Of a stretch of DNA of 64,000 nucleotides, positions 21,501 to 28,904 are shown in pieces. The DNA is from Prionace glauca. Lineage: Eukaryota > Chordata > Chondrichthyes > Carcharhiniformes > Carcharhinidae. Both the position numbers and the translations under genes were made by a program. Below the pieces are notes generated by a model. The model made no database searches and was not told the origin of the DNA. It saw nothing but the letters and a program-made list of their open reading frames with translations. Within the stretch, counting starts at the first letter, position 1, and the number at the start of each line of letters is the position of its first letter. The stretch is from assembly GCA_037974335.1 (NCBI GenBank), contig CM075729.1:110217962-110281961 (forward strand), read 5' to 3'.

Positions 21501-24500
21501 CCGACAATGAGAGTGGAAGGAGCACTGAGCACAGGTTAAAGAGATGTGTGAAGAGATGTGAACTCAAGATCTTGGGTTCATGTCGCACTATCTGTAACCC
21601 CCATGATGTGCCTGGGTTTGCAAAACCTCACTTACTGTACTGTCTGGAGACAATACACACGAAGAGGGAAACCTCGAAAGCTTGTGAGTTTACTATCAAA
21701 TAAGTCGGTTGGACATAAACCCAGTATTGTCAGACTTCGCACTGTATTTCTCCTCATTCCCACCTGGATCCCCGGGGGAGTGAGCACTCACCTCCTGTCT
21801 GGTTGGTGCGCGACATGTGGAGCGGAATATCAGCTTTAAAATGTATCTCCTGCTCCTGAGCGAGGGACTTCTTCCTCGCCCAGGCTGCCGGACCCTCGCT
21901 CTCCACCATCCACTGCTCCCGGGAGATCAGCTCCCTCCGATCACTGTCGTACATAACAAACTGGACACCGTCCACATAACCGACAACCACAAACTCCGGG
22001 AGACCCGGGATCGGAGTCATTCCCGTGAAGAAATATCGGAGAGAGTGAGAGCCTGAAATAGAACATAAGAACATAAGAAATAGGAGCAGGAGTAGGCCAT
22101 CTGGCCCTTCGAGCCTGCCCCGCCATTCAATAAGATCATGGCTGATCTGTCGTGGCTCAGTTCCACATTCCCGCCCTCTCCCCATAACCCTTAAACCCCT
22201 CTCTTATCAAAAACCCATTCAACCCGTGTCTTAAAAATATTTAGCGAGGCAGCCTCCACCACTTCAACGGGCAGAGAATTCCAGAGATTCACCACCCTTT
22301 GAGTGAAGAAGTTCCTCCTCAACTCCATTCTAAACCGCCCCCCCCCCCCTTTATCTTGAGGCTGTGCCCCCTAGTCCTACTGTCCTTTCTGAGCGGGAAG
22401 AGTCTCTCCACCTCTATCCTATCCATCCCATTCATCATCTTATACGTCTCAATGAGATCCCCCTTCATTCTTCTAAACTCCAACGAGTACAAGCCTAATT
22501 CATTCAGCCTCTCCTCATAGCTCAACCCCCTCAACTCCAGTATCAGCCTAGTAAACCTCCTCTGCACTCCCTCCAAGGCCAAAATATCATTGCGTAAGTA
22601 CGGCGCCCAAAACTGCACACAGTACTCCAGCTGCGGCCTCACCAATGCCCTATACAGACGCAGCAAACCTCACTACTTTTATATTCAATCCCCCTTGCTA
22701 TGAAGGCCAGCATCCCATTCGCCTTCCTGACCACCTGCTGCACTTGCAAGCTGGGTTTTTGTGACTCATGCACAAGGACCCCGAGGTCCCTCTGCATCGT
22801 CGCCTGCTGCAGTTTTTCTCCACGTAAGTAATAGTCCTTCCTACCATTCCTCCTACCAAAGTGGACCACCTCGCACTTGCCAACATTAAATTCCATTTGC
22901 CATTTCCTGGCCCATTCGCCCAGCCTATCTAGATCCTTCTGTATACTCTCCCCACCCTCCGCACAATTTGCCTTTCCATCAATTTTGGTGTCATCAGCAA
23001 ATTGCGACACCATACACTCGGTTCCCTCCTCCAGATCATCTATATAAATGGTAAATAGCTGAGGCCCCAGCACCGACCCCTGGGGCACTCCACTCGTCAC
23101 CATCCGCCAATCCGAATAGCAACCATTGACCCCCACTCTCTGCCTCCTATTTGACAACAAGTCCTCTATCCACACTAACAGGAGTCGGGAGGTAATGCTG
23201 CAACTTTACAGGACCCTCGTCAGGCCTCATTTGGAGTACTGTGCGCAGTTCTGGTCGCCTCACTATAGGAAAGACGTAGAAGCTATTGAAAGGGTGCAGA
23301 GGAGATTTACAAGGATGTTGCCTGGACTGGGAGGCATGCCTTATGAAGATAGGTTGAGGGAGCTGGGACTCTTTTCCCTGGAGAGGCGAAGGTTGAGAGG
23401 CGACCTGATAGAAGTTTATAAAATGTTGAGAGGAATAGATAGGGTGGACTCTCAGAGGCTATTTCCCCGGGTTGAAATGGTCGCTACGAGAGGACACAGA
23501 TTTAAGGTGCGGGGAGGGAAGTACAGAGGTGATGTTAGGGGTAAGTTTTTCACTCAGAGGGTAGTGAGTGATTGGAATCGGCTGCCGTCGTCGGTGGTGG
23601 AGGCGAACTCGCTGGGGTCTTTTAAAAGACTTCTGGATGAGTATATGGGGTTTAATGGGATTGGGGGTTATAGATAGGTCTATAGATTGGTGGGGTTGAT
23701 GCGATCGGCGCAACTCGAGGGCCGAAGGGCCTGTTTGTGCTGTAATGTTCTATGTTCTATGTTCTATATGTAACACCCTACCACCAACTCCATGCCCCCT
23801 GACCTTCTGCAATAACTCTTGTGAGATACCTTGTCAAACGCCTTCTGAAAATCAAGAAAGACCACATCCACCGGCTCTCCTCTATCCACCGCCCTAGACA
23901 CATCCTCATAGAACTCCAGTAAATTTGTCAGACACGACTTCCCTTTAACAAAACCATGCTGCGTCTGCTCTATCAAGCAGTTCCCCTCAAGATGCCTCGC
24001 TATTTCCTCCTTGATGATGGATTCTAACATTTTACCTACAACAGACGTTAAACTAACAGGCATATAATTCCCCGCCTTTTGCCTGCCACCCTTCTTAAAC
24101 AATGGCGTAACATTAGCCGTTTTCCAATCTTCCGGCACTTCCCCGGAATCCAGCGACGTCTGGAAAATAACCACCAAGGCATCCACTATCACCTCCGCCA
24201 TTTCTTTCAGAACCCTCGGATGCATTCCATCCGGTCCTGGGGACTTGTCCACAATCAGCCCCTCCAGCCTGTCGAGCACCACCTCTCTAGTAACAGTAAT
24301 GTCATTAAGACCCTCCAGTCCTACCACCTTTCCATCTCTAACACCCGGCAAATTATTCACGTCCTCCTCTGTGAAGACCGAAACAAAAAAGTTATTCAAG
24401 ACCTCAGCCATATCCCCATCCTCTACCACTAAGTCCCCCTTCTCATCCTCTAAGGGACCAACGTTCACCCTAGCCAGCCTCTTCCTTTTCATATATTTAT

Positions 24501-25097
24501 AAAAACTCTTGCTATCCTTTTTTATATTAAACGCTAGCCCAGCTTCATAGTCTCTCCTACCCTTCTATATCAACTTCTTTGTCAATCTCTGTTGACATTT
24601 AAACCTCTCCCAATCCTCTTCTCGCCCACTACTCTTAGCTACTCTAAACGTCTCTGCTTTTAATTTAACACTTTCCTTCACCTCCTTCGTTATCCACGGC
24701 TTATTACCTCTTATTATAGAGAGAGAGAGAATTCAGGATATACACCCTAAAAACACCAACACCCTCACACACACACACACAAAACACTGATTCCAAACCG
24801 AAAGCAAAACCTCCACCCAGCCTGGCATTGCCCCCATCACTCACTGACCCAGGGTTAATACCCCAGTACCCAGCCTGGCATTGCCCCTCTCACACCCCAT
24901 CACTCACTGACCCAGGGTTAATGCCCCAGTACCCAGCCTGGCATTGCCCCTCTCACACCCCATCACTCACTGACCCAGGGTTAATACCCCAGTACCCAGC
25001 CTGACATTGCCCCTCTCACACCCCATCACTCACCTGCAGACACCTCTCTACACAGAAGGACCAGCTCTATCAGTCCAATCAGTGCTGCTTCCCTCAT
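9226..25097 (-). CDS. MHC class I heavy chain gene, probably non-classical
   Basis: The product is a membrane glycoprotein that pairs with beta2-microglobulin, with a peptide/ligand-binding alpha1-alpha2 platform and an Ig-type alpha3. Exons: leader 25034-25097, alpha1 21792-22052, alpha2 20771-21043, alpha3 19957-20220, TM 10064-10168, tail 9611-9642 and 9353-9401, perhaps a last bit at 9232-9226. Leader to tail exon 6 have canonical splice sites and phase 1 joins with no stops, so the gene looks functional. Platform cysteines, the alpha1 NQT sequon and the alpha3 Ig cysteines are present. Of the classical anchors Y7, R84, Y159 and Y171 are kept, but Y59 is Ala and the T143/K146/W147 area reads I-K-N-R-R. 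That loss is why I favour a non-classical role. Introns are enlarged by repeats, intron 4 to 9.8 kb. Confidence 0.93.
9353..9401 (-). CDS. Class I exon 7: cytoplasmic tail, frame uncertain
   Basis: Acceptor CTTTCTTTAACAG, donor GAG|GTATGA, 49 nt. One frame gives [15 protein letters not shown], the Ser/Asp-rich sequence typical of class I tails. It would end through a further exon at 9232 as S-H-stop. The GT-AG join with exon 6 as drawn gives instead [15 protein letters not shown] and a stop. Either the donor of exon 6 differs, one base is miscalled, or this allele has a changed tail. Confidence 0.55.
9549..9590. repeat. (CA)n microsatellite
   Basis: About 20 CA dinucleotides with one GA interruption, in the intron between the two cytoplasmic exons of the class I gene. 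Confidence 0.95.
9611..9642 (-). CDS. Class I exon 6: cytoplasmic tail
   Basis: Acceptor TTGTTTTACAG, donor ATA|GTAAGC. It encodes [11 protein letters not shown] after the KKK stop-transfer and contains the single tail tyrosine common in class I tails. It is 32 nt, one short of the 33 nt that would keep phase 1, so the next exon is joined in a different frame from the one that looks coding. Confidence 0.65.
10064..10168 (-). CDS. Class I exon 5: connecting peptide and transmembrane segment
   Basis: A 105-nt exon reading [20 protein letters not shown] and continuing into [15 protein letters not shown]. That is a short connecting peptide, about 24 hydrophobic residues and a Lys-rich stop-transfer. 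The acceptor is a CTCTCT...AACAG made of a long CT microsatellite. The donor is AAAG|GTAGGA. Length and phase match class I exon 5. Confidence 0.93.
10172..10627. repeat. (GA)n-type microsatellite in class I intron 4
   Basis: About 455 bp of GAGA with regular GAAC, GAAT and GTGAAT interruptions. It reaches within 4 nt of the exon 5 acceptor, so on the gene strand the CT-rich version supplies the polypyrimidine tract. A CR1 3' end is inserted at its far side. Confidence 0.95.
10725..13590 (-). pseudogene. CR1 ORF2 (endonuclease + reverse transcriptase), broken
   Basis: The AP endonuclease part (13590-12850) has [17 protein letters not shown] and VVYRPP. The expected G-D-F-N is MEDFNLHID here, so the Gly of that motif is changed. 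The RT part has [29 protein letters not shown] (motif A, Asp present), [13 protein letters not shown] (motif B) and KFADDTK (motif C). The C-terminus is [17 protein letters not shown]. The reading moves between frames near 11400, 11710, 12190, 12555 and 12850-13020. Confidence 0.9.
13704..14674 (-). pseudogene. CR1 ORF1 (zinc finger + esterase-like), frameshifted
   Basis: Two overlapping stretches, 14674-14021 and 14147-13704. The N-terminal part has C-x2-C...C-x2-C pairs and a Glu/Leu-rich coiled-coil-like run. [11 protein letters not shown] is the GDS block of an SGNH hydrolase. The second stretch continues with [11 protein letters not shown] and [11 protein letters not shown]. The frame changes once at about 14100. 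Confidence 0.85.
14701..14855. other. Junction between CR1 and Penelope-like element; no feature seen
   Basis: About 150 bp that may belong to the CR1 5' UTR or to flanking intron. No coding or repeat signal is clear. Confidence 0.4.
14828..15292 (+). pseudogene. Penelope RT core fragment
   Basis: About 150 codons covering RT motifs A ([10 protein letters not shown]), B ([13 protein letters not shown]) and C (YIDDIFF), all with catalytic Asp residues present. The N-terminal part of the usual Penelope ORF is missing and the frame is lost shortly after motif C. Confidence 0.85.
14856..16640 (+). mobile_element. Penelope-like element with RT and GIY-YIG endonuclease, 5' truncated
   Basis: The reverse transcriptase carries the Penelope signatures [32 protein letters not shown] and [15 protein letters not shown]-terminal stretch near 15960-16110 reads SANVVYLI and then AWYVGET, the GIY-YIG endonuclease core. 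The 3' tail has CCTGACGA...GAAAGC, AAATAAACTGG and ends in a CCCCAGTCCAACGCCGGCAT block shared by four other insertions here. At least three frame changes are visible. This is an EN-plus Penelope clade; the subfamily (Neptune/Poseidon type) is inferred. Confidence 0.9.
16641..16896. repeat. About 35-bp minisatellite, segment 1 (split by Penelope elements)
   Basis: Degenerate units near TACTGTAATATCCCAGGATA followed by CACCAGGCCCTGT, about 35-40 bp each, roughly seven copies. The same array resumes at 17963-18042 and 19529-19760, on the far side of two further Penelope insertions. Confidence 0.8.
16897..17962. mobile_element. Penelope-like element with mirrored ends (copy 2)
   Basis: The left 430 bp is the Penelope 3' tail in minus orientation (GATGCCAGCGTTGGACTGGG, then TTTATTTGATAATAAACCC). 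The right 520 bp is the same tail in plus orientation, ending AAATAAACTTGTTGG and GGTGTTGTGAGACTTC. Between them lies a piece of the endonuclease region, changing orientation near 17430. So both outer ends are 3' tails, and no full RT is present. Confidence 0.85.
17963..18042. repeat. About 35-bp minisatellite, segment 2
   Basis: About two units (CCGTAATATCCCAGGGTGCA and on) between two Penelope insertions. It continues the array of 16641-16896. Confidence 0.75.
18043..19528 (-). mobile_element. Penelope-like element with inverted terminal tails (copy 3)
   Basis: The body is on the minus strand. The 3' tail lies at 18043, the GIY-YIG part at 18717-18490 ([33 protein letters not shown]) and the RT thumb region at 19390-18700 ([19 protein letters not shown]). 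The right end, 19411-19528, is a second 3' tail in plus orientation, nearly identical in inverse to 18046-18125 over about 80 bp. The string TACTGTAATATC flanks both sides (18031 and 19531), though it is also a minisatellite word. Confidence 0.88.
19529..19760. repeat. About 35-bp minisatellite, segment 3
   Basis: About six degenerate units with TGTAATATCCCA and CCTGT words, ending about 200 bp from the alpha3 exon. Confidence 0.75.
19957..20220 (-). CDS. Class I exon 4: alpha3 Ig C1 domain
   Basis: A 264-nt exon, 88 codons, phase 1 both ends. It shows the C1-set signature: [18 protein letters not shown] with the first Cys, [15 protein letters not shown], and [12 protein letters not shown] with the second Cys. 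This domain contacts beta2-microglobulin and, in classical molecules, CD8. The DPEDQAEY stretch precedes the second Cys as usual. Acceptor TCTCTCTCAG, donor ACG|GTAAGA. Confidence 0.96.
20288..20770. repeat. 25-bp minisatellite starting at the alpha2 splice donor
   Basis: Unit CCGACTCTCACTCCCCCCTC-ACTCA, 25 bp, about 19 copies, nearly identical in the left two thirds and more varied near the exon. On the gene strand each unit carries CG|GTGAGTGAG, the same sequence as the real exon 3 donor with which the array is contiguous. Confidence 0.95.
20771..21043 (-). CDS. Class I exon 3: alpha2 domain
   Basis: A 273-nt exon, 91 codons. It starts [13 protein letters not shown] and ends [11 protein letters not shown]. 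Two cysteines (TGCDL and EVECIEWL) form the conserved alpha2 disulphide. W-D-G-x-D-Y-I ([10 protein letters not shown]) is the class I strand motif. Helix 2 has HYLE (Y159), EWL (W167) and KYLE (Y171). The segment before DQQT reads I-K-N-R-R where classical molecules have T-K-x-K-W (143-147), allowing for one extra residue before Y159. The donor ACCG|GTGAGTGAG is the seed of the downstream minisatellite. Confidence 0.95.
21266..21748. mobile_element. Short Penelope-like insertion with mirrored ends (copy 4)
   Basis: A 483-bp insertion in intron 2 of the class I gene. The left arm is a minus-strand tail (GATGCCGGCGTTGGACTGGG at 21273), the right arm a plus-strand tail ending GTCAGACTTCGCACTGTAT. 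Both carry the CTCGAAAGCTTGTGAGTTTA core. A 10-bp direct repeat TCTCCTCATT flanks it (21256-21265 and 21749-21758). No coding part remains. Confidence 0.88.
21792..22052 (-). CDS. Class I exon 2: alpha1 domain
   Basis: A 261-nt exon, 87 codons, phase 1 at both ends. It opens [12 protein letters not shown], the canonical class I N-terminus with Y7. The beta-sheet part is [18 protein letters not shown] and the helix is [16 protein letters not shown]. It ends SRTNQTG, holding R84 and the conserved N-glycosylation site. Position 59, Tyr in classical molecules, is Ala here. The acceptor TTCTATTTCAG lies directly against the 3' tail of a CR1 LINE. The donor is GAG|GTGAGT. Confidence 0.95.
22061..24712 (-). 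mobile_element. CR1 LINE in class I intron 1, 5' truncated, split by another CR1
   Basis: Same family as 10628-14700. The 3' TTCTTATG tail abuts the alpha1 exon acceptor. ORF2 pieces are at 22666-22319, 23175-22639 and 24492-23764 ([14 protein letters not shown] motif [21 protein letters not shown]). It stops at about 24712 in the region after the endonuclease. A second CR1 (23181-23769) is inserted in the opposite direction. Confidence 0.92.
23181..23769 (+). mobile_element. CR1 LINE of a second family, nested insertion
   Basis: It begins in ORF2 at [20 protein letters not shown] and keeps an open frame to [16 protein letters not shown]-stop. The 3' UTR ends in three TTCTATG repeats. A 5-bp direct repeat TAACA flanks it at 23176-23180 and 23771-23775, matching the uninterrupted sequence of the sister CR1 copy at 10.6-14.7 kb. 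Confidence 0.92.
24815..25033. repeat. About 63-bp tandem repeat next to the leader exon donor
   Basis: About 3.5 units of roughly 63 bp, containing CCCAGCCTGGCATTGCCCCT and CACCCCATCACTCACTGACC. On the gene strand each unit holds CA|GTGAGTGATGGGGTGTGAG, which matches the intron start of exon 1 (CAG|GTGAGTGATGGGG). A short (GA)n and (CA)n lie just left of it, at 24716-24785. Confidence 0.85.
25034..25097 (-). CDS. Class I exon 1: signal peptide
   Basis: Encodes [21 protein letters not shown] plus the first base of a Gly codon. It is a 21-residue leader with a hydrophobic core, though an internal Glu and a C-terminal Arg-Glu make it rather weakly hydrophobic. The start is the only ATG before the donor CAG|GTGAGT, and the 64-nt length gives the phase 1 join expected for class I. 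The joined codon yields Gly, giving GSHSLRYFF at the mature N-terminus. Confidence 0.88.
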
Positions 25098-25184
25098 CTT
25101 GGGGAAACATTTGGAGGAAACTCTTTTTCAAAGAAAGGCCATTTTCTCAACTCACTCCTTCCGTGTTTCCCTGTTTACACTGAG

Positions 25185-25262
25185 CCTCAATCTGATTGGC
25201 TTAGTTCTATTTTGCGTCCAATCAGAATAAAGAGATTTAGCGAGTCATCAGTCTCCGGCAGA
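25185..25262 (-). promoter_or_regulatory. SXY-like class I promoter module
   Basis: Upstream of the leader exon, read on the minus strand, CGGAGACTGATGACTCGC (about 25242-25258) resembles X1/X2. About 16 bp further on is CTGATTGG (25218-25225), a classic Y box. A second inverted pair GCCAATCAGA lies at 25190-25200. X-Y order and spacing fit the RFX/CREB/NF-Y enhanceosome known for MHC promoters. I do not see a convincing ISRE. Motif match only. Confidence 0.6.
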
Positions 25263-25394
25263 ATAGGAAAAAGCAGGTTGAGAATCTGCCTCAGTGTTGA
25301 GAACTGTCCAATCAAGTAAATAAACTTGCAGACATCATTAGTTGCCGGGTAGAATCAGCTGGAGGGAGTTTGATACAGTGACAGAGGGAAGGAG
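25263..25394. other. Upstream flank of the class I promoter; nothing further seen
   Basis: No repeat or coding signal stands out between the promoter module and a relic LINE. Confidence 0.4.
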
Positions 25395-25790
25395 ATTAAG
25401 AACAGGAGCAGGGTTGGGTGAATCATCCAGTTAGATCACTGCTGATCTGGACCCCAGTTTCTGACTATAAACCATATCCTCAGGTATCATTACCCAATAG
25501 AAATCTCCAATTGTCCAGATATTCATTTTTTTGTGCAAAGACTGGATGTGGATTGCACATTACTGAATCATTTTAACATTATAAACAGATCGAACAGATC
25601 TCCCCTCAACAATCTAAATCTTGGAAATAAAAACCAAGTTCATACAAATTCATTTTTACTGTGGTCTCCTTCTGGTGATCAACACTGCACCCCTTCCAAG
25701 ACCAATCTCCCCATCCTCAGGTGTGGTGTCCAGAACTGAAGACAGTGACTCCAGACAGGGTCTGAAGAAAGTCTCTCTGTAAAACTGAAA
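25395..25790 (-). mobile_element. Old CR1-like LINE 3' relic
   Basis: Degenerate minus-strand match to the ORF2 end and 3' UTR of CR1. On the plus strand it reads AACAGGAGCAGGGTTGGGTG near 25402 and GTGTGGTGTCCAGAACTGAA near 25721, the counterpart of the CAGTTCTGG-type segment in the younger copies. Confidence 0.55.
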
Positions 25791-25998
25791 CTTCACTTCC
25801 ATCACTTTGGGTCTGGATGGTGTACAATCAATGTTCCATTAGACAGACTGGTGAAATGGGCAGCCACAGAGCAGGTGAAATACAATCCAGTGAAGTATTT
25901 TAAGGCTGCAGTTTGAACAGAAGAATGTACAGAGGTAATGTAAACTGAATGGTACAGTTATAAAGGGATTGTAGGAACAGAGAGACCTGAGTGAGTGT

Positions 25999-26209
25999 GA
26001 GGCATTCGACCTCTGATCTTCGGGTAAGCATTCTCCAAGGCGGCCTTCATGACACACGACAGCACAAAGTCGCTGAGCAGAGACTGAGAGCCAAGTTCCG
26101 CACATGAGGACGGCCTCAACCGGGATCTCGGTTCATGTCACACCATTTATAACCCCCACGACTTGCCTGGACGTGCAAAATCTCACTAACTGTCCTGCCT
26201 GGTGACAAC
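25999..26209 (+). mobile_element. Penelope-like element fragment (endonuclease end)
   Basis: Matches 16150-16350 of the larger element: GGCATTCGACCTCTGATCTT, CCAAGGCGGCCTTCATGACA, then ACCCCCACGACTTGCCTGGA. It stops abruptly at the LTR of the second retrovirus, so the retrovirus or a deletion cut it. Confidence 0.85.
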
Positions 26210-26639
26210 TGTCGTGGTTCCCCAAGACGACAACATATTTAACCCGACTGGAACAGAGAGTCTGAGTTGTAATCCTCCAAACAGTAGACTTTATTTTCCA
26301 GCACAAGAGAATAAAGCCGGGATGTCCGGAACATTCCAATGAACCATCTGATTTACAGTCTTTTTATACACATCACAACATAATCACATTAAGTGGAGTG
26401 ACTGAACAACAATCATTGTACAGCTAACTACATTAAGTAACATACATTGACCTGACTGATCATGCTGGTCTGACTACTATACTAATTATATTATATACTA
26501 ATTGTATCAGGTAACCTACATTGAGTTGGTTAATCATGCTGCTCTCAGCACATCTCACATTTTGAACCTCCTTTAGCATACCCATCTTAATTACAACGTT
26601 CAATACAAGTTCTCATACATGAGTACAAATTCTCTTACA
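26210..26639 (-). repeat. LTR of the second ERV
   Basis: 430 bp. Two AATAAA-like signals, a TATAAAAAGACT box near 26355-26370 on the minus strand, and TG...CA ends. It is longer than the other LTR, mainly in U3. Confidence 0.78.
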
Positions 26640-27205
26640 TATCCTCCCTTTGAGACTATCTTCTAGTCTCATCCCAATTCCCAAAAGCTAACTTAGGTAG
26701 TCCCTTTGCTTGATCCTGTTCACATACACATATTTTTATCATACTTACAAGCAATGTGGGGGAGCCAAATATTTTGGTCAGGGATCAATGTCCCTATTCT
26801 ATCTTTATCATGGCCTGTCTATCAAAGTCCTGATTCTTAGGTTGCTCCCCCAGATTGCCTGCTGCTAACAGTTATCAGCCAAAAACCTTCCCACTCTTGT
26901 CTAGGGAAGGGAAAAAGACTGATCACTGTGTACAAACTAAGTTTTCTGGCCTCAATAGGCAAGGTGTTGCTGTTGGCATAAGGCGATTTTCCACTTAATA
27001 TTGCTATTTCACAGAATGACAAGTTTCAATTTCGATCAGGGTCATTGTGAATTCATCCAGCGGGGGCAGGTCAATGTCTCCCCATTCCTTTGTTTCTTCT
27101 CCTGAAAGTGGGTTGCTTGTTACTTGTGTCACCATCTGTCGCACTGCCAGTCTGGCAAGGAGGGATCTCAGGACAGGTAAAAAACAGTGTTTTTTACCTG
27201 TCATA
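26210..27205 (-). mobile_element. 3' part of a second, related endogenous retrovirus
   Basis: Fossil on the minus strand. It comprises a 430-bp LTR (26210-26639, TGTAAGAG...ACGACA), a polypurine tract CAAAGGGAGGA just 5' of it, and upstream a short env-like C-terminal stretch (to about 27205) whose hydrophobic-basic start resembles a TM cytoplasmic boundary. The rest of the provirus is absent. The LTR shares its R-U5 half with the LTR at 4975-5283, so both belong to one family or to sister families. Confidence 0.75.
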
Positions 27206-27224
27206 GTGTTTTAGGAAGAATATC

Positions 27225-27830
27225 AAGATATTTGAGAGGGTGCAGAGGAGATTTGCTGGAATATTATTGGAGATAAGGGACTTCTGAATGACACTGGGAC
27301 AATTCAATGTGTTGGGCTATGCCTATCTTTCATAAAACATGGAAAGACATTGCATTACCCTGATAGTGGATGCTGACCTGGAGTTTATTTCTATAAATAG
27401 GACCATTAACTTCACCTTGGACAGGGAGCCAGCCTACCTTCACCTGACCTGTATGGTACCTGGGGAAGAAATGTTTGCTAGTTTTGAATTGGAACCACTT
27501 TAATTGATGGGGAATAAACCTAAAAGGCAAAGGCGCATCTCTGCATTGATACCCTTCTCAGGAGTTGAGGGTCATATTTTTACTTGAACAGAAGACCAGT
27601 TAACAGACTTGGGACAGAGATTAGACATAAATTTTTGAGTTGCCAACTGTGACTAATGGAGTGTCACTAGGATCAGTGCTGGGACTTCAATTTCCAATAT
27701 ACATTCACGACTCACACCAAGAGGCTGAGTGTAATGTATCTAAATTTGCAACAGCTACAAAGCCAGATGGAAGTGCAAACTGTCGAGGACATAGAGAAGC
27801 TGCAGAGATGTGGACAACTTAAGCGAAGGT
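27225..27830 (+). mobile_element. Old CR1-like LINE relic
   Basis: Two patches: GAGGGTGCAGAGGAGATTTG near 27235, and an RT stretch near 27640-27770 reading VTNGVSLGSVLGLQFPIYIH and ECNVSKFATATK. These are eroded forms of motifs B and C. The 340 bp between them show nothing I can name. Confidence 0.6.
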
Positions 27831-28560
27831 GCAAGGTGGCAGATAGCATATACCGTGAGCCAGTATGGGGTTACACTGCATCTCAACACAATATGACCTT
27901 CTACGCATTCACACTGGTCCGTACAGATGTCACTCTGCTGAACCCAGCCAACCAGAAGGTGTTTAAATTGGAACATGTCCATCCTTCAGGGACAGCATCC
28001 CACTTTGTTATATTGTACAAGGGAGAAATAAAAAGAGTGCAGAGTAAGAGACAGAGTCAGAGTGAATGGTGGCTCTGAGACACAGATGATCAAAACCAAG
28101 TACTGGTTCCAGGAAACCTTGTAAAGTTTGTTTTTTACCTAGAAAACTTCCATCAAAGAGACAATCTTAATGATATTATATTGGAGACAGGCACAGTATT
28201 AATCTCACACTCAGACTCAGTTGCCTGTTGTAATCTCTGCAAATTTCAGACAAAAATGCTTTGTGAAATAAATGATTGTGTGTAAGAATATTTCTGAGAC
28301 CAGGCCACATTTATTTATGTGCTAATTCAGGTGTAATGAAGTCAGACAGTTTTGTCTGTGGGCTCAGTGAATGCACATTGCACAATGAGTGTGTCTTGGA
28401 AGTGAAATGTGGCTTCCTGTTTCACATGGTGGGAAAGCATTAGAACTGTTCATATATGGCAGAGAGCAGAGCTGTGGGGCTGTTCAACTTTGCTGGCAAG
28501 GATAGAAAAGTAGAAAACTTTTTCTTCAATGAGAGACTTCGGTGCACTCTGCAAGAAACA
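27831..28560. other. No gene or repeat recognised
   Basis: Unremarkable AT-moderate sequence. Short open frames exist but have no recognisable content. Confidence 0.4.
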
Positions 28561-28574
28561 CAAAAAATCCATGA

Positions 28575-28895
28575 TATAGAAATCACAGAATCCCAACGGT
28601 GCAGAAGAAGGCCATTCGGCCCATCAAATCTGCACTCAATTCTCCACCAGAGCATCTTACACAGGTCCTATTCCTGTAACCCAGCTAATCCCCCTAATTT
28701 ACTCATCTTTGAACTCTAAGCACCAATTTAGCATGGCCAATCAACATGTCAGAGGAAACCGACGATCTTGGAGTCAGTCCACACCAGCACAGGCAAAACA
28801 TGCAAACTCCATACGGACATCCAGATTCCAAAGCCGGAATTGAACCCGAGTCCCTGGTTTGTGAGGCAGCAATACTAACCACTGTGCCACGTGAC
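28575..28895 (-). mobile_element. tRNA-derived SINE, degenerate
   Basis: Minus orientation. The Pol III promoter relics are at the right end: a B-box GGTTCAATTCC-type word near 28838 and an A-box GTGGTTAGTA near 28880. The body has GTTTGCATG, then GGTTTCCTC near 28755 and TAAATTGGTGC near 28725. The left end carries a GGCCGAATGGCC-type tail near 28610. Layout matches a shark tRNA SINE. Confidence 0.75.
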
Positions 28896-28904
28896 TTCCT
28901 TCAG

